Both the position numbers and the translations under genes were made by a program. This document shows positions 23,357 to 25,162 of a stretch of 25,162 nucleotides of DNA, one piece after another. This DNA comes from an uncultured Verrucomicrobiota bacterium (GTDB lineage: Bacteria; Verrucomicrobiota; Kiritimatiellia; RFP12; UBA1067): the NCBI GenBank assembly GCA_945483525.1, contig CALYRV010000013.1:1-25162 (forward strand), read 5' to 3'. The notes under the pieces are model-generated. The model saw nothing but the letters and a program-made list of their open reading frames with translations, was not told the DNA's origin and did not search any database. How positions within the stretch are numbered: the stretch's first letter is position 1; every line of letters begins with the position of its first letter.

Positions 23357-24520
23357 TTAGGCGAGGATCTCGTCCGCAAGTTTCTCGAGCGCGGCGACGG
23401 TTTCATCCGTCATCGAGCCCCTAACCGTAACCGTATTCGCGCAGAACGTGATGTTCGCGAGCGGCTCCAGAAGGGTCTTCATGCCCTTTGCGGCCATCGG
23501 TGCCCAGGCTCCGTTCTCGATAAAGCCGACCTTACGGTTCTGATACTGCCGGCGCTTGAGATGGTTGATGTACTCCTCCATCTTCGGGAATACTCCAGTG
23601 TTATAGGTAGTCGTCGCGAGTACGAGCTTCCCATAACGAAATGCGTCCTCGATCGTCTCGTACATGTCGTCGCGAGCAAGATCCGCACACGCGACCTTGG
23701 GGCAGCCCTTCGCTTTCAGGATCTCACAAAACCTCTCGACGACGACCTTGGTGTGCCCGTATACCGATGTGTACGCGACACACACTCCTTCCGACTCGAC
23801 CGAGTAACTAGACCAAGTCAGATACTGCTTCACGACGTGCGCGATCATCTCGGGAGTGTCGTGGATCGGACCATGGAGCGGACAGATCCGTGCGATTTCC
23901 AAGGTTGATGCCTTCTTGAGGAGCGCCTGCACCTGCGCGCCGAACTTGCCGACAATACCGAAGTAGTAACGCCGCGCTTCGCAGTCCCATCCCTCGGGAT
24001 CGACCCTGTCGAGCGCACCGAACTTACCGAAGCCGTCAGCTGAGAAGAGCGTCTTGGTCACAGTGTCGTAAGTAACGATCACTTCCGGCCAATGCACCAT
24101 CGGAGCACCGACGAACGCGAGGACATGTCCTCCGAGGTCAAGTGTATCTCCTTCCTTCACTACGATGCGGCGGTCCGCAAAATCGGTGCCGAAGAAGTTC
24201 TTCATCATCGCGAAAGCGGGTAACGAGGAGACAATCTGCGCCTCTGGATACTTCGCGACGAAAGCGGCAATGCCCGCGGAATGATCGGGCTCCATATGCT
24301 GTACCACGAGATAATCAACATGATCCGTCGTCTCCGCGACCTTGCCAAGCCACTCGTCGATAAAATGCTGATCAACCGTATCCATCACCGCGATCTTCTC
24401 GCCCTTGACCACATACGAGTTGTACGCCATCCCGAGCGGAACCTCGAACTGACCCTCGAAAAGATCGACGGCGTGATCGTTAACACCGACATAATAGATA
24501 CCATCAGTAATCGTATTCAT
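23357..24520 (-). CDS. Flavo-diiron protein (FprA / rubredoxin:oxygen oxidoreductase type)
   Basis: This cytosolic enzyme reduces oxygen to water, or NO to N2O, protecting anaerobes. The N-terminal beta-lactamase-like domain carries the full diiron ligand set: H75, E77, D79 with H80 (QHMEPDHSAG), H143 (MVHWPEV), D162 (FSADGFG) and H216 (PLHGPI). The C-terminal flavodoxin domain starts near 257 with VAYTSVYGHTK for FMN binding and includes TTTYNTGVFPKMEEY. At 387 aa it is a class A protein without fused rubredoxin, so it needs an external electron donor, not seen here. AAAGGTGG lies about 9 nt upstream of the ATG. It heads a two-gene unit with the DMT transporter. Together with the superoxide reductase it indicates an anaerobe with transient oxygen exposure. 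Confidence 0.96.
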   Translation of the reverse strand: MNTITDGIYYVGVNDHAVDLFEGQFEVPLGMAYNSYVVKGEKIAVMDTVDQHFIDEWLGKVAETTDHVDYLVVQHMEPDHSAGIAAFVAKYPEAQIVSSLPAFAMMKNFFGTDFADRRIVVKEGDTLDLGGHVLAFVGAPMVHWPEVIVTYDTVTKTLFSADGFGKFGALDRVDPEGWDCEARRYYFGIVGKFGAQVQALLKKASTLEIARICPLHGPIHDTPEMIAHVVKQYLTWSSYSVESEGVCVAYTSVYGHTKVVVERFCEILKAKGCPKVACADLARDDMYETIEDAFRYGKLVLATTTYNTGVFPKMEEYINHLKRRQYQNRKVGFIENGAWAPMAAKGMKTLLEPLANITFCANTVTVRGSMTDETVAALEKLADEILA

Positions 24521-24573
24521 CCTTGTTTTCCACCTTTGACAGCATTTACAATCCTAAACGTTTCACCCGATAA

Positions 24574-24582
24574 ATTATATCA
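24574..24582 (-). promoter_or_regulatory. Extended -10 promoter of the flavo-diiron gene
   Basis: TGATATAAT on the minus strand, about 53 nt before the ATG, is the same extended -10 sequence as in the FHA promoter. No good -35 is visible. Nothing else is evident in 24521-24637. Confidence 0.55.
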
Positions 24583-24637
24583 AAATTACGGACCAACGAC
24601 TCCCATTATTCTGGCAAAGTTACACCGAAACACGACT

Positions 24638-25162
24638 TCAGAACGGCATGAAGACGATGCCGTAAATCGACGCAGGTTCACCGTTCAACGCCCTGAGCCC
24701 ATGCTTCACGACAGCGTTATAATAAGCCGTATCCCCCGCCTTGAGGACGGTCTTCTCCGCGCCATAGGTGAGTTCGACCTCGCCGGCAATGCAGATGATG
24801 AGTTCCTCGCCTTCGTGCGAAGAAACCTCGTCGACCCCGTTCGCGGCGAATTCGATTCTGAAGGGATCCATGTGCCGATCAGGTTTGCCGAGAGCCAGCG
24901 AATACGAAGAGTATCCGAGCGTATTGACGCCCTCTCCGGTGACGTTCGCCGCCGCGATCTCGGCCGCGCGCGTCACAATCGGATCGGGCTTGTACTGATC
25001 GTCCATGAACGTGCCGAGCCGCTGGCCGAGCGCACGCGAAATCTTGGTAAGCACTCCAAGCGCCGGCAGCACCTCGCCCTTCTCGATGGCATTGACGAGC
25101 TTCTCGTCCACTCCGCTCCGCTGCGCGAGATCATACACGCTCATGTCGAGCTTCTCGCGATA
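24638..25162 (-). CDS. XRE-family regulator with C-terminal cupin domain (5' end outside window)
   Basis: This is a DNA-binding regulator with an N-terminal helix-turn-helix of the XRE type (SVYDLAQRSGVDEKLVNAIEKG) and a C-terminal cupin sensor domain (about EEVS-HEGEELIICIAGEVELTYG to GDTAYYNAVVKHGLRAL). The cupin keeps a His-x4-Glu arrangement (HEGEEL) and a later His (VVKHG), so a metal or small ligand could bind. The reading frame stays open to the right edge (YREKLD precedes the first internal Met), so the true start lies outside; an ATG at 25144 would cut into the helix-turn-helix. Relatives often regulate amino-acid, polyamine or acyl-CoA metabolism. Its target is unknown; the downstream flavo-diiron gene has its own promoter. 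Confidence 0.88.
   Translation of the reverse strand, partial: YREKLDMSVYDLAQRSGVDEKLVNAIEKGEVLPALGVLTKISRALGQRLGTFMDDQYKPDPIVTRAAEIAAANVTGEGVNTLGYSSYSLALGKPDRHMDPFRIEFAANGVDEVSSHEGEELIICIAGEVELTYGAEKTVLKAGDTAYYNAVVKHGLRALNGEPASIYGIVFMPF

Overview
This 25 kb window is a gene-dense bacterial chromosome segment of moderate to high GC. Almost every gene lies on the minus strand; only one protein gene (an FHA-domain protein) is on the plus strand. The gene set points to a strictly anaerobic Gram-negative heterotroph. A superoxide reductase and a flavo-diiron oxygen reductase are the usual anaerobe's oxygen defence, and a tripartite-type RND pump implies an outer membrane. The topoisomerase IV pair of Bacteroidetes-like type and a Tat-exported Gfo/Idh/MocA oxidoreductase suggest the PVC/Kiritimatiellota neighbourhood. 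That placement is inference, not something the sequence proves. I see no insertion sequence, prophage, CRISPR array or rRNA operon.

Layout from left to right. (1) 1-136 holds a candidate minus-strand promoter for a gene off the left edge. (2) 137-4328 is a minus-strand run: LemA, an M48 metalloprotease, RibD and 5-formyl-THF cyclo-ligase, with overlaps or short gaps. (3) 4441-4812 is superoxide reductase with its own promoter. (4) 4964-6356 is a compact metal-efflux operon: a CsoR-type repressor and a Cys/His-rich permease behind a promoter whose spacer is a near-ideal CsoR operator. (5) 6380-15421 is a long putative operon: parE, parC, RND adaptor, RND pump and a sirtuin, the last three coupled by ATGA overlaps. 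(6) 15463-16434 holds a DUF805 membrane protein and queE, overlapping. (7) 16452-18716 is a divergent pair, a Gfo/Idh/MocA oxidoreductase and an FHA-domain protein, sharing a 66-bp promoter region that contains a perfect 15-bp palindrome. (8) 18727-18800 is a CAU-anticodon tRNA whose acceptor stem looks like tRNA-Ile2, next to a 63-bp nested palindrome. (9) 18926-22468 is topA followed by xerC. (10) 22471-24582 is a flavo-diiron protein and an EamA/DMT transporter. (11) 24638 to the right edge is an XRE-cupin regulator cut by the window.

The most noteworthy points are: TATAAT boxes only 7-10 nt from start codons, implying leaderless or near-leaderless transcripts; three degenerate repeats replacing zinc fingers at the TopA C-terminus; a superoxide reductase lacking the usual Lys beside its active-site Glu; a topoisomerase IV / RND pump / sirtuin operon with a non-canonical quinolone-site residue; the nested palindrome; and an orphan FHA protein with a three-part low-complexity tail. 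Most other genes are ordinary housekeeping genes. I did not find a clearly new multi-gene system.
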